DNA from: Anaeromyces robustus
Taxonomy: Eukaryota; Neocallimastigomycota; Neocallimastigomycetes; Neocallimastigales; Neocallimastigaceae
DNA: 64,000 bases
Direction: 5' to 3'
Assembly (NCBI GenBank): GCA_002104895.1
Contig: MCFG01000079.1
Span: 1-64,000, forward strand
This document shows, piece by piece, positions 46,178 through 60,205 of the stretch. Both the position numbers and the translations under genes were made by a program. The notes beneath the pieces were generated by a model. The model worked only from the letters and a program-made list of their open reading frames with translations. It was not told where the DNA came from and ran no database searches. Position 1 is the first letter of the stretch. Each line of letters starts with the position of its first letter.

Positions 46178-46810
46178 AACCTATTTTCATTTTATTATAT
46201 CCTAAAGTATATATTTTAAATAAAGTTTAATAAATAAGATCTCTTAGAAGATTAAAATTCATTTGAAACTTAATTAAAAAAACTGATGATTTCATATAGT
46301 AAAATTTTAATATGTATGAACTTTATTTTTTAATATTTTATATTTTATTAATTTTTAAGTTTAAATTTATTGATAAATAAATAGATAGACAAATAAAAAA
46401 AGAAAAAGAAAAAGAAAAGAAAATTCTTTAGGATTTTTATACTTATTATTTTCTTTTTTTTTTTAAAAAAAAAAAAAAAAAACAATAATCATAAACTAAA
46501 ATAAATCATAATAAAACTTAGGTTATATTAATAAAAATTATAATATTTATATATATATGTAGATATTATATTCATAAAAATAATCAATATTTAAAATTAA
46601 AGTAAAAATAAACAATAACTGATACATAAAATTATATTAAAAAATTTATATATTAAGAAATAAGAATAATAAAATACTAATTGATATAGATATATTATTA
46701 AATAAAATATATTAGTTTAAATAAGTATTAAATATTAAATATTAATGAGTATCATATAGTTAGATAAAAAAAAAATTTCTTTTTAAAAAAAAAGATATTT
46801 TTTTTTATAA

Positions 46811-46844
<34 letters not shown>

Positions 46845-46886
46845 GATTTTAGTTTTTCCTTTTTTTTTTTTTTTTTTGTCTATTGT
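45270..46886. other. Spacer between the convergent CotH genes
   Basis: Mostly poly(A) and poly(T) patches. A small island of better composition at about 46030-46105 is open on the plus strand (KTVKIVSVKTTRNLLGKLVR) but is not recognisable and lacks a clear start. Confidence 0.5.
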
Positions 46887-49800
46887 TTAATTACATTTAC
46901 CAAAGGAAGATTGGCATCCAGTACCACAATGAGCATCTGAAGTACCACAATAACCATATTTACTACAACATTGACCTGATGGACATTTAGTATTACCATT
47001 AGTGGAACCACATTTACCATTAGTTGAAATAGATGAATCATTAACATTACATTTACCAAATCCAGTTTGACATCCAACACCACAATGTTGATCAGTTTGA
47101 CCACAATAACCATATTTACTACAACAATAACCACTTTTACAAACAGCTATACCAGCACCACATTTTCCAGTAGTAGTTGGAAGAGAAGTTGATGATTTTT
47201 TAGTGGTAGTAGTTTTCTTAGTAGTAGTAGTAGTTGTTGTAGTTTTTTTAGTTGTTGTTGTTGTTTTAGTTGTAGCTTTAGTAGTAGTTTTATTATTAGT
47301 TGAATTACATTTACCAAAGGATGATTGACATCCAGTACCACAATGAGCATCTGAAGTACCACAATAACCATATTTACTACAACATTGACCTGATGGACAT
47401 TTAGTATTACCATTAGTGGAACCACATTTACCATTAGTTGAAATAGATGAATCATTAACATCACATTTACCAAATCCAGTTTGACATCCAACACCACAAT
47501 GTTGATCTGTTTGACCACAATAACCATATTTACTACAACAATAACCACTTTTACAAACAGCTATACCTGCACCACATTTTCCAGTAGAAGTTGGAAGAGA
47601 AGTTGATGATGTTTTAGTGATAGAAGTTTTCTTAGTAGTAGTAGTAGTAGTTGTAGTTTTTTTAGTTGTTGTTGTTGTTGTAGTTTTTTTAGTAGTAGTA
47701 GTAGTTTTATTATTAGAAGAATTACATTTACCAAATTCACTTTGACATCCAGTACCACAATGAGCATCTGAGTTACCACAATGACCATATTTACTACAAC
47801 ATAAACCTGAAGCACAAATAGCAACACCAGGTCCACATTTATCATCTGAAGTTGGAAGAGTAAAAGATAAAGTTTTTGAAGTAGTATTATTTGTTTTTGT
47901 AGTTGTAGTTGTTGTATTTTTAGTTTTAGTTTTAGTTTTATCAGATGTTTCATTATCCTTTGTTTCATATTTTGGTTCATAATAACCTAACTTATCATCA
48001 ATTTTTGATGAAGGAGTAAAACCGAAATCAGTACCAATTTGTTCAGTTCTTTTAATAAACCATTTTTTAAGAGGAGGTGGAAATTCACTAGAAGTAGTAC
48101 TAGTTACTTGAGAAATAAATTTATCATAAGAATAATTTGATTTATTATTACATTTAGAATATTTACTCATTCTTGTTAATGAATAATCCCATTTAACATC
48201 ATCTTTAATAAGTTCAACAAGAGAATCAATACGTGGACCAAGAGCATTAATATTATAAAAAGTATTAACCATTTTTTTAATAGTATTTCTTAAATATTTC
48301 TCATTAGTATCAACTGATCTAAGTTTTTCAAGAAGACCTCTATGAACATTTGGACGTTTACTTAAACTAATAAAATTATCAAATGAAGTTTTTAAAGCTT
48401 TACTTGGATTACCACTAGTACCTAAAGTATTATCAAAATCACAATCAATGAAATACCAATAATTCTTAGATACATCATTAAAAAGGAAATAATTACCAAG
48501 AACCATCCAATAATTATCATCAGCATAATTGACATATTCTAAAGCCATTTCTTTTAAAAATCCTTGAATATCAAAATTCAATTTTTTAGTTGATGGATAT
48601 TGATCAATTGCTTTTAAAAATGGAACCACATATTTTTCAGCCATTTTCATGGATGAAACATTTTTTAATTCTCCTTTATAATCATAAGCATCATATTTAT
48701 TACTAGATTGACCATAATAAACTAAATCAGCATAAATATTTTCACTTGGTTCACTACCAGACTTAAATATATGATTATCAACAGTATATTTTTCACCAGA
48801 ATTAAAAGTATTTTTAAGGAAATGTCCATTATTAAGATCATCAGTAATGAGGAAAAGACCTACTTCTTTTTTATTAATAAATACACGAGCATATCTACTT
48901 TGAGGAGATGGAACACCAAGAGCATTTAACATATCAAGATATATTTTTTCTCTATATTTTTTTTATTTTATTTTATTTTACAAATTAATTATTATTAATA
49001 TTATTAATGTTATTATAATAATATTATTATTAATTAGAATTAAAATTGATATATTTTTATTTTTATTTTTATTATTTATAAAATTATTAATTATTATATA
49101 TATTAAAATAAAAAAAAAATAGTAATAAAATTAAAATTATATATAATAATATATTATATATTTATTGTAATATATTTTGTTTCTTACCTCATCATAGATG
49201 GATCAAGAGCTTCAGCCTTTAATTTAATACTTGTACGACCAAATAATTCTTTATCATTATCATCTTTAAGTCCTCCAAGTTTATAACTTAATTTTTTATA
49301 TTTTATAGTCTAATCAAAATAATAAATATATAATAAACAAGTATAGATATAAAAAATAAATAAATAAGTAAATAAATAATTAAATTAAAATTGATAATAC
49401 ATTCTTTTTATATTTTAAATATAAATTATTATTTTATACATACTGATTGACCACTTATATTAATTTTGGCGTTTTTGAAAACTTTAATATTATAAGGACT
49501 ATTTTTAAATATATATATATTAAGATATTATAAAATTATTCAATATTTTTATATATTTAAATAAAATTATTGTAATATAAAAAAAGTATAGAAATAATAA
49601 AAATGAAGTTAATAAATATATTAATTAAAAACAATATTAATATTAATAATGATATAGATAATATTTCTTTTTAATTATTAACCTGACATAAGTTACTTTA
49701 ATTCCTTCATATTTTAATTTTGAATCATTTGGGTATGTATGAAGATTATCAATTTGGCTTTGAGGAGCTTCAATTAAAAATGTTGCAATAGATGTATCTA

Positions 49801-50472
49801 TTTACAGATAGGATTATATATATTATTTATATTAAAAATTTGAAATATAACAATAAATTATACATATATGTATATTGTTTATAAAGTAAAATAAAATAAA
49901 ATAAAATAAAGTTAAAAGAAAAATATACCATCATATAATTTGGATTTTTTTGAAAGGGGAGTGTCTTCATAAGTAAAAGGTAAAAGTGGATGTTTTTTAA
50001 CTGTAATTTTTCTATTAAAGAAATCGTTCAAAGTATCACCGTTAGCAACACGAGTGAAACTTTCTTCACTACCATTAAGTATGTAATGATAATTAACTGG
50101 CGCGTTTACATCTACAGTTGCTTTATATATTGGATATTGATCAACTGTCATATCATATTTTTTATTATTTACAACAACTTTTGGTGTACCCGTAACAGCT
50201 ATGACTTTAAAAGTCACTATTAAATATTAATATAAATAAACAATCATAATAAGTTTTATTATTAATATAATATAATATAGTAGAATATAATATTTTATAA
50301 TATATAAATAATATATAAAAAATTTATATATATTATTTAAAAACATTATATAGATGATATAACATTATTTATATAATTTAAAATATAAAAATATTCTAAA
50401 TAATGTATATATACCTTTAGCTTGGGTTAATAATATATTGATAATAAAGAATAAAAAAAATAAAGCTTCCAT
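46887..50472 (-). CDS. CotH-kinase protein with five hevein-type chitin-binding modules
   Basis: Exons on the minus strand: 50472-50415, 50216-49929, 49797-49683, 49498-49444, 49309-49188 and 48951-46887, joining in frame to 900 aa. Exon 1 is a signal peptide (MEALFFLFFIINILLTQA). A CotH kinase domain covers about residues 90-520: ISGQSTIKYKKLSYKLGG, MMREKIYLDMLNALGVPS, RVFINKKEVGLFLITDDL, and YWYFIDCDFDNTLG with the acidic metal-binding motif. Thr/Lys-rich linkers then carry five eight-Cys ChtBD1 (CBM18) modules at about 584, 671, 719, 809 and 857, each with CCSKYG.CG. The last two pairs arose by a 414-bp duplication. This is the fungal CotH type. The modules should tether the protein to chitin, probably at the cell or spore wall. 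A TATA-like module lies at 50674-50705. Confidence 0.9.
46890..47720. repeat. 414-bp tandem duplication of a CBM18 pair
   Basis: The segment covering two chitin-binding modules plus a Thr-rich linker repeats with a 414-bp period (compare GTACCACAATGAGCATCTGA at 46921 and 47335). The copies are nearly identical in DNA, including synonymous sites, so expansion is recent. Confidence 0.88.
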
Positions 50473-50673
50473 TTTTAATATATAATGGAAAAAGGAAAAG
50501 AGATAAAAGAATTATTTAAATATTAAATAAATAAAACCTTTTTTCTAAAAAAATATTATTAATATAAATAAAACACTTTATTATTATAAATAATAAATAC
50601 TAAAATGCTTTTTTTTTTTAAATAAAAAAAACAATTCTAATAAAATTTATAAAAATTTGAAAAAAAAAAGAAT

Positions 50674-50705
50674 AAAAAGTGAAGTAAAATATTGTTTATA
50701 TATAC
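50674..50705 (-). promoter_or_regulatory. TATA-like module upstream of the second CotH gene
   Basis: TATATAAACAATATTTTACTTC is close to the modules at the ANK-HECT loci: a TATA element and, 16 bp on, TTCACTTTTT. It lies about 207 bp before the ATG. Confidence 0.45.
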
Positions 50706-51435
50706 TTTTTTTTTTTTAATTATTATATTTATTATATTACATTATATTGTTTATATATACTTTTTTTTTAATTATTATATTTATTATATTGCATTATATT
50801 GTTTAAATATATAATAATTATTGTTATATATATAAAATAATGATTTTTCTTTTTACTTTTTTTAAAATATTTAAAAATGATTTATCCATTAAATATCCAT
50901 TAAAACGAAAATGCTTTTTTTTTTTCTTCTTTTATTTTTATTTATATCATATATTATAATATACTATAATATATTATATACGATAATATTATATTACAGT
51001 GTATTCCGTATTACATTAATTATACGTTACACATCTCTGATTCATAAATAAATAAATAAATAATATAGATAAAATATATTTATAAATATATAAATATATA
51101 TAATAATCAAATTATAATATAATAATAATTTAATTGTAATATAATAATAATATAATTATAATATAATAATAATAATAATATTAATATATGATTAGTTAAA
51201 AGATTTCTTCTGCAGTCTTAAAATACAAAAAAAATTAAAAAAAAACTTTTTTTTTAATTATTGTATAATTTCTGCTAATCTAACCTTAAAAATTTTAAAT
51301 TGAAAAGTTTTACCAAGATTCAATCAAATTTTTTTATTCTTAATGTATCATACCAAAAGGTTCAATCAAATTATTTCTTTAATTAAATAAAAAATTTTAT
51401 TTATATAATTTAAATATTTATATATTTATGTATAT

Positions 51436-51519
<84 letters not shown>

Positions 51520-53055
51520 TTATTTGTTCATTTATTTATTGATTGATAATATATAATTTACAATTTAAATAATTAATTAAAATTAATTATTTTAAAAATT
51601 TAATTTAAAGTAAAAAATTCTTAAAAATAAAAAGAATTATTTATTATCTTTAAATTATTTATTTGTATTTATCTATTTACTTTTATCTATTTTGTAATAC
51701 AATTTTTGTACGTATACTTTAAAAACTTTTAATATAAATAATAACAATTTAAGATTTTATATACAGAAATGATATATATATAAAATTATAAAAAACCTTT
51801 TTTTTTTAAATATGATATATCCATTATGACAAAATAAATAAATAACTAATATAAAAGAAAAGAAAAGAAAAAAACAAATTATTAAAGTATTAAAGTAGTA
51901 AAATGTAAAATTATATTTAAAAAAAAAATAAAAAAATGAAGAATAAATAAAAGTCACAGGAGTTTTTTTTTCCCTGTTATTTATAAATATTTAAAGTGAA
52001 TAATATAAATTGAATATAGTAGAATATATATTTTTAATATATTAAAATATTCTATTTATTATATTAATTATTTATTATAACTTTTATTTATAATTTATAA
52101 ATATTTTATCTATTCTTACCATTTATAGTAATTAGCACAAATCCTTTTTATTTAGGTTGGTTTTTCCTTTCTTCTTTTTCTTTTTTATTTATTTTTTATA
52201 AATATACTATATAATAAAAATAAAAAAAATACTTTTATATTTATAATCCTTTAATTACAATAATTAATATTCCTTTCCTCTTTAAATAGATTGATGAATA
52301 AATAAAACAATGTTAAGAATATACCATCACATAAATAATGAATTAAAAGTTTGCAATAAATTTAAATATTTTTTTTTATTGTAGGGATATCATATAAACT
52401 TTTATATATACTTCTGATGCTAATCAATCAATAAATAAATAAAAAAGATAAAAAATCAATAAATAAATAAAAAAGATAAAAATTAAATTAAAAGAAAAGA
52501 AAAGAATTCTCTATGTGAATCTATAATAAAAAAATAGCTCACATTAATTCAAATTATCTAATTGTAAAATAAATAATACATAATAAATAATACATATTTA
52601 TAGATTTATATATGTTATTTAAGTTAAAATGAATTTAAAAATTTTTTATGTTTATTTATTTATTTGTTTATATGTTTTTGTTTTATTTTTAAAACATTGT
52701 AATACTCAATATTATTTTATAAATCATTATTATAATTTTAACTTTTTTTTTTTGGTTTTATTTTTATTTATTACTTTTTTTTTTTTCATTTTTTTTATTA
52801 ATGTATTGTATTGTACAATACATCAAATAAAACTTTAATCTTTAATTATCATCCACCAATTAATACATATATAGATATTATTAAAATATATATTAATTTA
52901 TTTAAATACTAATTTTTTTTTTAAATATATATTTATATAATCAATACTTAATTAGGTTCATTACAATTTATAAATATAAGAATTTTTTGAAAATACTTTA
53001 ATAATTTGTTTTTTTCTTTTATATTCAATTATTTTATAATATATATATATTATAT

Positions 53056-53094
53056 AATTTGGAACATTATAAAATATATATAATGTTCTAAATT
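53056..53094. repeat. Hairpin AATTTGGAACATTATA
   Basis: Arms 53056-53071 and 53079-53094 pair over 16 positions with one G-U or mismatch. The core AATGTTCTA is shared with the hairpin at 16854. Confidence 0.7.
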
Positions 53095-53134
53095 ATATTC
53101 ATCTTCTAAAAATCTTTTTACTGAAAATTTATTA

Positions 53135-54250
53135 TCAATTTTTATTACTATTAAATTTATTTAATGTTTCTATTTTTTTAGGAATATCTTTTAATTCATT
53201 ATCATTAAGATATAATCTTTCTAAATTTTCCAAACAGGCTATTTCTTTTGGAATTTCTTCTATTTTATTATAACTTATGTCTAATAAAATTTTTTTTAAA
53301 AATAATACTTTTTAATTTTTTTAAACAATATATTTCTTCGGGTATACTTTTTAATGAATTTTGACTAAATCCAATAAAATTCAAATTCATTAAATTTCCT
53401 ATTTCTTTAGGAATAATTTCTAATGCATTTACTTTAAGAGAAAGTATTTCTAAGTTTTCCAAATAATATATTTTTTTTTGGAAAATTTTTATTTTATTAT
53501 GAGATATCTCCAACCAATTTAAATTTTTTAAATTATATATTTCGATAGGAATATTTTTTTAATTTTTTTTAATAAAATATATTGAAAAATAAATTTAACA
53601 TTATCATTTATTATATATATTTATAAAACTATAAAACTATACCTTTAATAATAATAACAATAATAATAACAATAATAATAATAAAATAAAAAACAAATAA
53701 AACCTATATATAATAAATAATAATGTTAAATTTATTTTATATATAAAATAAATTAATAAAATATATGTAAAATATATAATATAATATTTATAATTCTTTT
53801 AAAATATTTAAATTTCGTAAATCCTTAATTTTATAAGAAATATTAATACTTTTTTTTTTTTACTTTTATTATCATCAATACCATTAATTCCTATATTATG
53901 ATCTATGTCTCTAATATTTATATATTTGAAATTATTTATTGAATTATACCCATTTATATTAGAATGAAAAAATAAAGTTATACTATTATTGTTTATATTC
54001 TCATATTAAAAAATATCTCCAATTTCAAATCTAATTTTTATTTTCAAAAATATTATAATATCCATATTATTTAACTTAAAATCTTGAAAACCACCCTCCA
54101 TTTAGAAAAAAATTATTTAAATAATATTTATCTTTTATTTCACTATTATTAATACCTAAATGGTCATTTTCCTAAAATTTTAATATATAATTATTTGAAT
54201 ATCTTATATTTTCCTGTTTTAGTTTTCTATCAAAAAAGTAATAATATCCA
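53135..54250 (-). pseudogene. Leucine-rich-repeat gene relic
   Basis: Minus-strand translation from about 53555 to 53135 gives at least five LRRs of about 23 residues: IPIEIYNLKNLNWLEISHNK, LENLEILSLKVNALEIIPKE, LMNLNFIGFSQNSLKSIPEE, then after a one-base frame change LLDISYNKIEEIPKEIACL and ENLERLYLNDNELKDIPKK, ending NKFNSNKN. The IPxEIxxLxNLxxLxLxxN pattern is that of plant/amoeba/bacterial-type LRRs of the Ras-suppressor class. Further upstream, 53780-54250 has coding-like patches (HSNINGYNSINNFKYINI, ISYKIKDLRNLNILKEL) interrupted by stops. Either a decayed gene or a multi-exon gene with one frameshift. I favour decay. No other domain is visible. Confidence 0.6.
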
Positions 54251-54534
54251 TTATATTTTAATGAATTATAATATATTAATAATTATTTATTTTAATATAA
54301 AAAAAGTATATATATATTCAATAATAACTTATCAATTATTTTTATTATAAAAAAAATAATATATTTTAATTGTTTTAAAAAATGTCCAAACTTAATTTAC
54401 TTTTTTTTGGGAAAGAAAATAAAATTAAACACATATATATAAAGAAAATTAATAAAATATATTTTAGAAAAAAAAAGATACTATATATTATAAGTTGAAA
54501 ACTAATTAAAAAATTAAATTAATTAAAAGAATGT

Positions 54535-55850
54535 ATGAATTATTTTATTTATTTTATTTTATTTTATTTTATTTTATATGTACTTGTAACTTATTATTCT
54601 ACTTTACTATTTATTTTATATTTATTTTATTTTATTTTATATGTACTTGTAACTTATTCTACTTTACTATTTATTTTATTTTATTTTATATGTACTTGTA
54701 ACTTATTCTACTTTACTATTTATTTTATTTTATTTTATATGTACTTGTAACTTATTCTACTTTACTATTTATTTTATTTTATTTTATATGTACTTGTAAC
54801 TTATTCTACTTTACTATTTATTTTATTTTATTTTATATGTACTTGTAACTTATTCTACTTTACTATTTATTTTATTTTATTTTATTTTATATGTACTTGT
54901 AACTTATTCTACTTTACTATTTATTTTATTTTATTTTATTTTATATGTACTTGTAACTTATTCTACTTTACTATTTATTTTATTTTATTTTATTTTATTT
55001 TATTTTATTTTATTTTATTTTATTTTATTTTATTTTATTTTATTTTATTTTATTTTATTTTATTTTATTTTATTTTATTTTATTTTATTTTATTTTATTT
55101 TATTTTATTTTATTTTATTTTATTTTATATGTACTTGTAACTTATTATTCTACTTTACTATTTATTTTATTTTATTTTATTTTATATGTACTTGTAACTT
55201 ATTATTCTACTTTACTATTTATTTTATTTTATTTTATTTTATTTTATATGTACTTGTAACTTATTATTCTACTTTACTATTTATTTTATTTTATTTTATT
55301 TTATTTTATATGTACTTGTAACTTATTATTCTACTTTACTATTTATTTTATTTTATTTTATTTTATTTTATATGTACTTGTAACTTATTATTCTACTTTA
55401 CTATTTATTTTATTTTATTTTATTTTATTTTATATGTACTTGTAACTTATTATTCTACTTTACTATTTATTTTATTTTATTTTATTTTATATGTACTTGT
55501 AACTTATTATTCTACTTTACTATTTATTTTATTTTATTTTATTTTATATGTACTTGTAACTTATTATTCTACTTTACTATTTATTTTATTTTATTTTATT
55601 TTATTTTATATGTACTTGTAACTTATTATTCTACTTTACTATTTATTTTATTTTATTTTATTTTATTTTATATGTACTTGTAACTTATTATTCTACTTTA
55701 CTATTTATTTTATTTTATTTTATTTTATTTTATTTTATATGTACTTGTAACTTATTATTCTACTTTACTATTTATTTTATTTTATTTTATTTTATTTTAT
55801 ATGTACTTGTAACTTATTATTCTACTTTACTATTTATTTTATTTTATTAT
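54535..55850. repeat. Minisatellite of about 20 copies
   Basis: The unit is ATGTACTTGTAACTTATTAT then TCTACTTTACTATTTATTTTA, followed by two to six TTTTA pentamers. A block of pure (TTTTA)n from about 54975 to 55127 divides the array. Copies 2-8 on the left carry the short form CTTATTCTAC, while all copies right of the block carry CTTATTATTCTAC, as does the first copy. Confidence 0.95.
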
Positions 55851-56491
55851 TATTTATTATTATTTATTATTACTTATTACTATTTATTGTTTTTTTAGCA
55901 TCAATATATTACAATGAATAAATATTCAAAAATCTTTTTCAAAATATTATATTTATTTCTTCAAATAAAGTATTTTTCAAGTAATATTTTTATTAATTCT
56001 CTAAATATTATTAAAATAAATAGTAAACGAATGATAAATAAATATAATTATAGTAAATGAATAATAAATAAATAAATTAAAATAAATGAATAATAAATAA
56101 TAAATAAAAATAATATAGATGATATTATAAATGTGGATAAAATCTTTCTTATTATTCATTTATTATATTTATTTATTTATTTATTATTTATCTACTATAA
56201 TTTTATTAATTTATTAATCATTTACTATAATTGTTATTATTATTCATTTACTACAATTAATTATTATTATTCTTTTACTATAATTATTATTATTATTCAT
56301 TTACCACAATTAATTATTATTATTCTTTTACTATAATTATTATTATTGTTCATTTACTATAATTAATTTTTATTATTCTTTTACTAATATTATTATTATT
56401 ATTCATTTATTATTATTATTATTATTATTATTCATTTACAGTAATTAATTTAGTTTATTTATTTATATTATTTTAATTTACTTATTTTATT

Positions 56492-56644
56492 TTGGCTGCA
56501 AGAGGAGGAATATTTAATCTTTTAAGATCTATGTTTAGGACTATTTTTTTTATTTTATGGACTGTTGTAATCTTCTTTTCTTTTTTTTTAGCTATTTTTT
56601 TTTACCTTTCTTTTTATATTTCACATTATTACATATTTTTATGA
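56492..56644 (+). pseudogene. Short coding-like patch, unrecognised
   Basis: The plus strand reads LAARGGIFNLLRSMFRTIFF and then ILWTVVIFFSFF before a stop at 56642. Its G/C content is well above its surroundings and it mixes basic and hydrophobic residues like a real exon, yet it has no upstream Met and no clear acceptor site. I cannot assign a family. Confidence 0.25.
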
Positions 56645-56848
56645 TATCATATGTATTTTAAGTTTCTATGTAACATTCTAAACATTAAAATTCAATAAAA
56701 TAATAATATAACTGCTATAAATAAATAAAAAAAATTAATATTACATCCTTCTATATATGAATTATTTAAATTGTTCAAATAATATTGATATTATAATTAC
56801 TGGATTTAATATTAATCATAATTATTAATTAATAAATAAATAAATAAA

Positions 56849-56893
<45 letters not shown>

Positions 56894-57930
56894 ATATGGC
56901 ATATCATATATACAATTCATATATCAATATTTTTTAATAAAAATAAATTTTTTATAATAATTTTTACCAAAGTTTATATAAAAATTTATCCAAAAATTTA
57001 CCCAAAAATATTTAACCTAAATTTTTTTTTAAATACATAAATTGTTCCATTTATTATTATTTTTTTTATATTTATTTAAAAAAAAAAATAATGTAATAAC
57101 ATAGATATCCACAATTAGGGTTAGAAAGAGATAATTATAAAAAATATTAATATATAATTTATTATTAATATTAAATAAGATAATAAAATAATAATTAATA
57201 ATGAATTTAATAATAATTATAATTAAAATTTTAAAAATTATTAACATTTTATTAAATAATTAAATAATAAAAAATAAATTTTTAATTATAATTATAATAC
57301 TTTTTATGTTTCAGATTTTTATTAAATCTATTTATTATTTTTTATTATACTTTATCCAATTGATGTTTTTTTTTATTTTGTAAATCATCTTTTATTTTTA
57401 ATAGTAATTTATGTTTGTTATTAATTATATCATTATTTTTTTTTCTATAAATTATAAATGTTATATTATTATTATAAATTAATAAAGATATTTATAAATT
57501 AAAAGATATCATATCTCTGGTATATATTAAATATTTCAATCATAATCAAATGATTATATAAAAATAACCAAGAATTTGATAATTTATAATTAAAATGTTT
57601 CATACATATTCAAAAAAATTTGACATATTTTAAAAATATTATTGTTTTTATTATTACGATTAATATAAAAATATAAAGAATGAGTATGAATATGAAAATA
57701 AAATGAAATGTTTCAGTATTATGTACCTATTACGTTTTTATAGAATACTTACAATGATATTATTTTACTGAATAACTAAATAATTGTAAAATTTGTAATA
57801 ATATTATTAGTCATCATTTAAATTTTTATTATATTTTATTATATTATATTGCATTAAAATATAAATATGTTAATATGTCAATATTTATTTATAATAATAA
57901 TAATAATAATAATGATAAAATCTATATCTA

Positions 57931-58116
57931 ATGCTGTATAACTTCAAATGTAGATATAAAATGTGGTATGAGAAAAAAAAAGTGATAATACTAACATTGT
58001 TTTTTATTTTAAAATTATGTTTATATTTTTGTCATTTTATATTTTCCGTATTGTTATTTAATAAAGTTTTTTTTTCTTGTGAACTTGGTAAACAATCTTG
58101 TATTCATGATTGCTAA
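57931..58116 (+). other. Small open frame with Cys-rich end, doubtful
   Basis: A 61-codon frame with a hydrophobic middle and the tail SCELGKQSCIHDC. The Cys spacing is suggestive of a small secreted peptide or a broken Cys-rich exon, but the start context is poor and nothing else supports it. Confidence 0.2.
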
Positions 58117-60205
58117 TTAAGTAATTTTTTTAAAAAAAATTAAGATTCAAGGTTTTGGTGGACATTTTTGTGTTCATACCTTTTGTATTTAGTATTTAGT
58201 ATTTTGTAATTATTTTTTGTAATTATTATTATTGTAATAATTATTTATTATTTAGTATTATAATTATTATAATTTAAATAATAATAATTGATAATAGTTT
58301 TTTTTTATTATATTAAATGATAAAAAAATAGTCATTTATAATTATGAAATATTGAAATGTTTTAAAATTTTAAATAAATATAGGATTTTGACTTAATATT
58401 CTTGATCTCTTAAAGAAAATTTTCATATTTTTTATTACATTTTAATTACTAATATATATATATTTAAAATTTATTCATCCATTTTTATTTATGAATAATT
58501 AAATAATTAAATAATTAAATTATTAAATAAATAGTTTGAAATATGAAAAAAAGAATAATAATTATAAAAAAGTATTTTTAATTAAAAAAAAAAATAAAAT
58601 AAATACAAAATATATGGTTTAAAATTTTTTATTGGTATTTATTTTTATAATTAATTTGTGTAACGGAAAATGAATTGCTAAAAATGAGAGAAAATGTGAA
58701 ACTATTTTATCATTTTTATTTTTTATTTTATTTTATTTTTATTTTTTTTATTTAAAAAATAATAAAGATATTATTATAAATGAAATTTTTTTTTTAAAAA
58801 AAAAATGAAGTATAAAAATTATATAAAATTTTGTGTAACAAAAGAAATACAATTAAGTATAATTATATCTATTAACATATAATTTTCAAAGAAATGTTTC
58901 AAATAAAAAACTTTTTTTTTAATAGGTTAAATTTTTTATATTGTATTAACAAATAATATTGATTTACATTTTTTAATTTATTTTTAATTAAAATATTAAT
59001 AAATAAAATTTTTTGAAAAAAATAATAAATAAAATTTTTTTAAAATTAGATATAAAAATTACAAAATAAATAATAAATAAAGTTATTCAATAATTAATCA
59101 TTTTACACATGAATAATAAAAATTCAGTTGACCAAAATATTACATGTAATTATTATGAGAAGTCATGTGATTACTCATTGTTCTATATATTAAAAATTAA
59201 TATTAAAGATATAAATAATTATGGACTTTTTTTTATCTTAAAAGATATATAAAACAAAATTATACTATATAATACTATATAATATTATGTTGTTCAATAT
59301 AAAGCATTTTTATTATATTAAGTATAAATAATTATGATATTTACAAATCCGAAGAATCTATAATATTTTGTATATAATTAAAAAGGTAAAACAAATATAT
59401 TATAATATTATAATACAAATATATTATAAAATAATTGTATATTACACATTTTTATTTAAACATATATAATGTATTATTATATATATATAATATAATGCAT
59501 AAGATAATTTAATATTCAAGTATAATACAAAAAAACACATATATATTTAATATTATGTTTTTTTTTTTTTTTTAATTATTGTTTGTTTACTTGTTATAAA
59601 TAAAATTATAATATAAAGTTTTTAAATACCCACCAATGTTAACAAAATTTTAATTCATACAACTTTTAATACCATGTGGAAAATAATAATATTTAAAGTT
59701 TATCAATTAATATAAAATTTAATTTATTATAACTAATAAAAACCAAGAGATAATTTGTGGAACATTAATTTATTTATAAATTTTTTTATTTTATTATATA
59801 TTTATATTAAAAGAATTAAAAAATATATATATTCACATATTTCTTTCTCATAAAATATTTTTTATTTTAAAAATTATTTTTTTTGTCATATTTTTTAATT
59901 CTTTTTAACTTTTATTTTTCTTTTTTTTTATTATATTTATCTTTTTTTTTTATTTTTATTATCTTTATATAAAAAAAGGGATAATATATAAAAAAAAAGA
60001 AAAAATATAAATATATCCATAAATTAATTAAATAAATAGAAAAAAAATAAAACATAAATAAAAAATAAAAAACAAATATTATATCAAATTAAAATATAAA
60101 AAACATAAAAAATATAAAAATATAAATATCGAAAAAAAAAATATGATAATAAATACAAAAATAATTATATAATATATTTTTAAAATAAAAAATAATTAAT
60201 ATATA

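Larger units (their letters stand above)
50473..53094. other. Upstream region of the second CotH gene and AT-rich spacer
   Basis: After the promoter-like module, a 55-bp unit holding ATTGTTTATATATAC recurs at 50691, 50746 and 50798 (last copy diverged). (TTTA)n spans about 51430-51525. The frame at 52629-52838 is low-complexity Phe/Tyr sequence. No gene is supported. Confidence 0.55.
55851..60205. other. Long intergenic stretch
   Basis: ATT/TTA-rich imperfect repeats at 56210-56450, (TAAA)n at about 56830-56895, and otherwise A/T sequence. Two small coding-like patches (56492-56644 and 57931-58116) are noted separately. A single TTAGGGTTAG at 57115 is not a telomeric array. Confidence 0.5.

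Noticed and set aside
46880-47980. Val- and Leu-rich minus-strand frames overlapping the CBM18 region
   Set aside because: Shifted frames of the repetitive chitin-binding and Thr-linker codons.
52629-52838. 69-codon hydrophobic frame
   Set aside because: Low-complexity Phe/Tyr/Leu sequence; no supporting feature.
57115-57124. TTAGGGTTAG telomere-like word
   Set aside because: Only one and a half units; no array, so no evidence for a telomere or an interstitial telomeric site.
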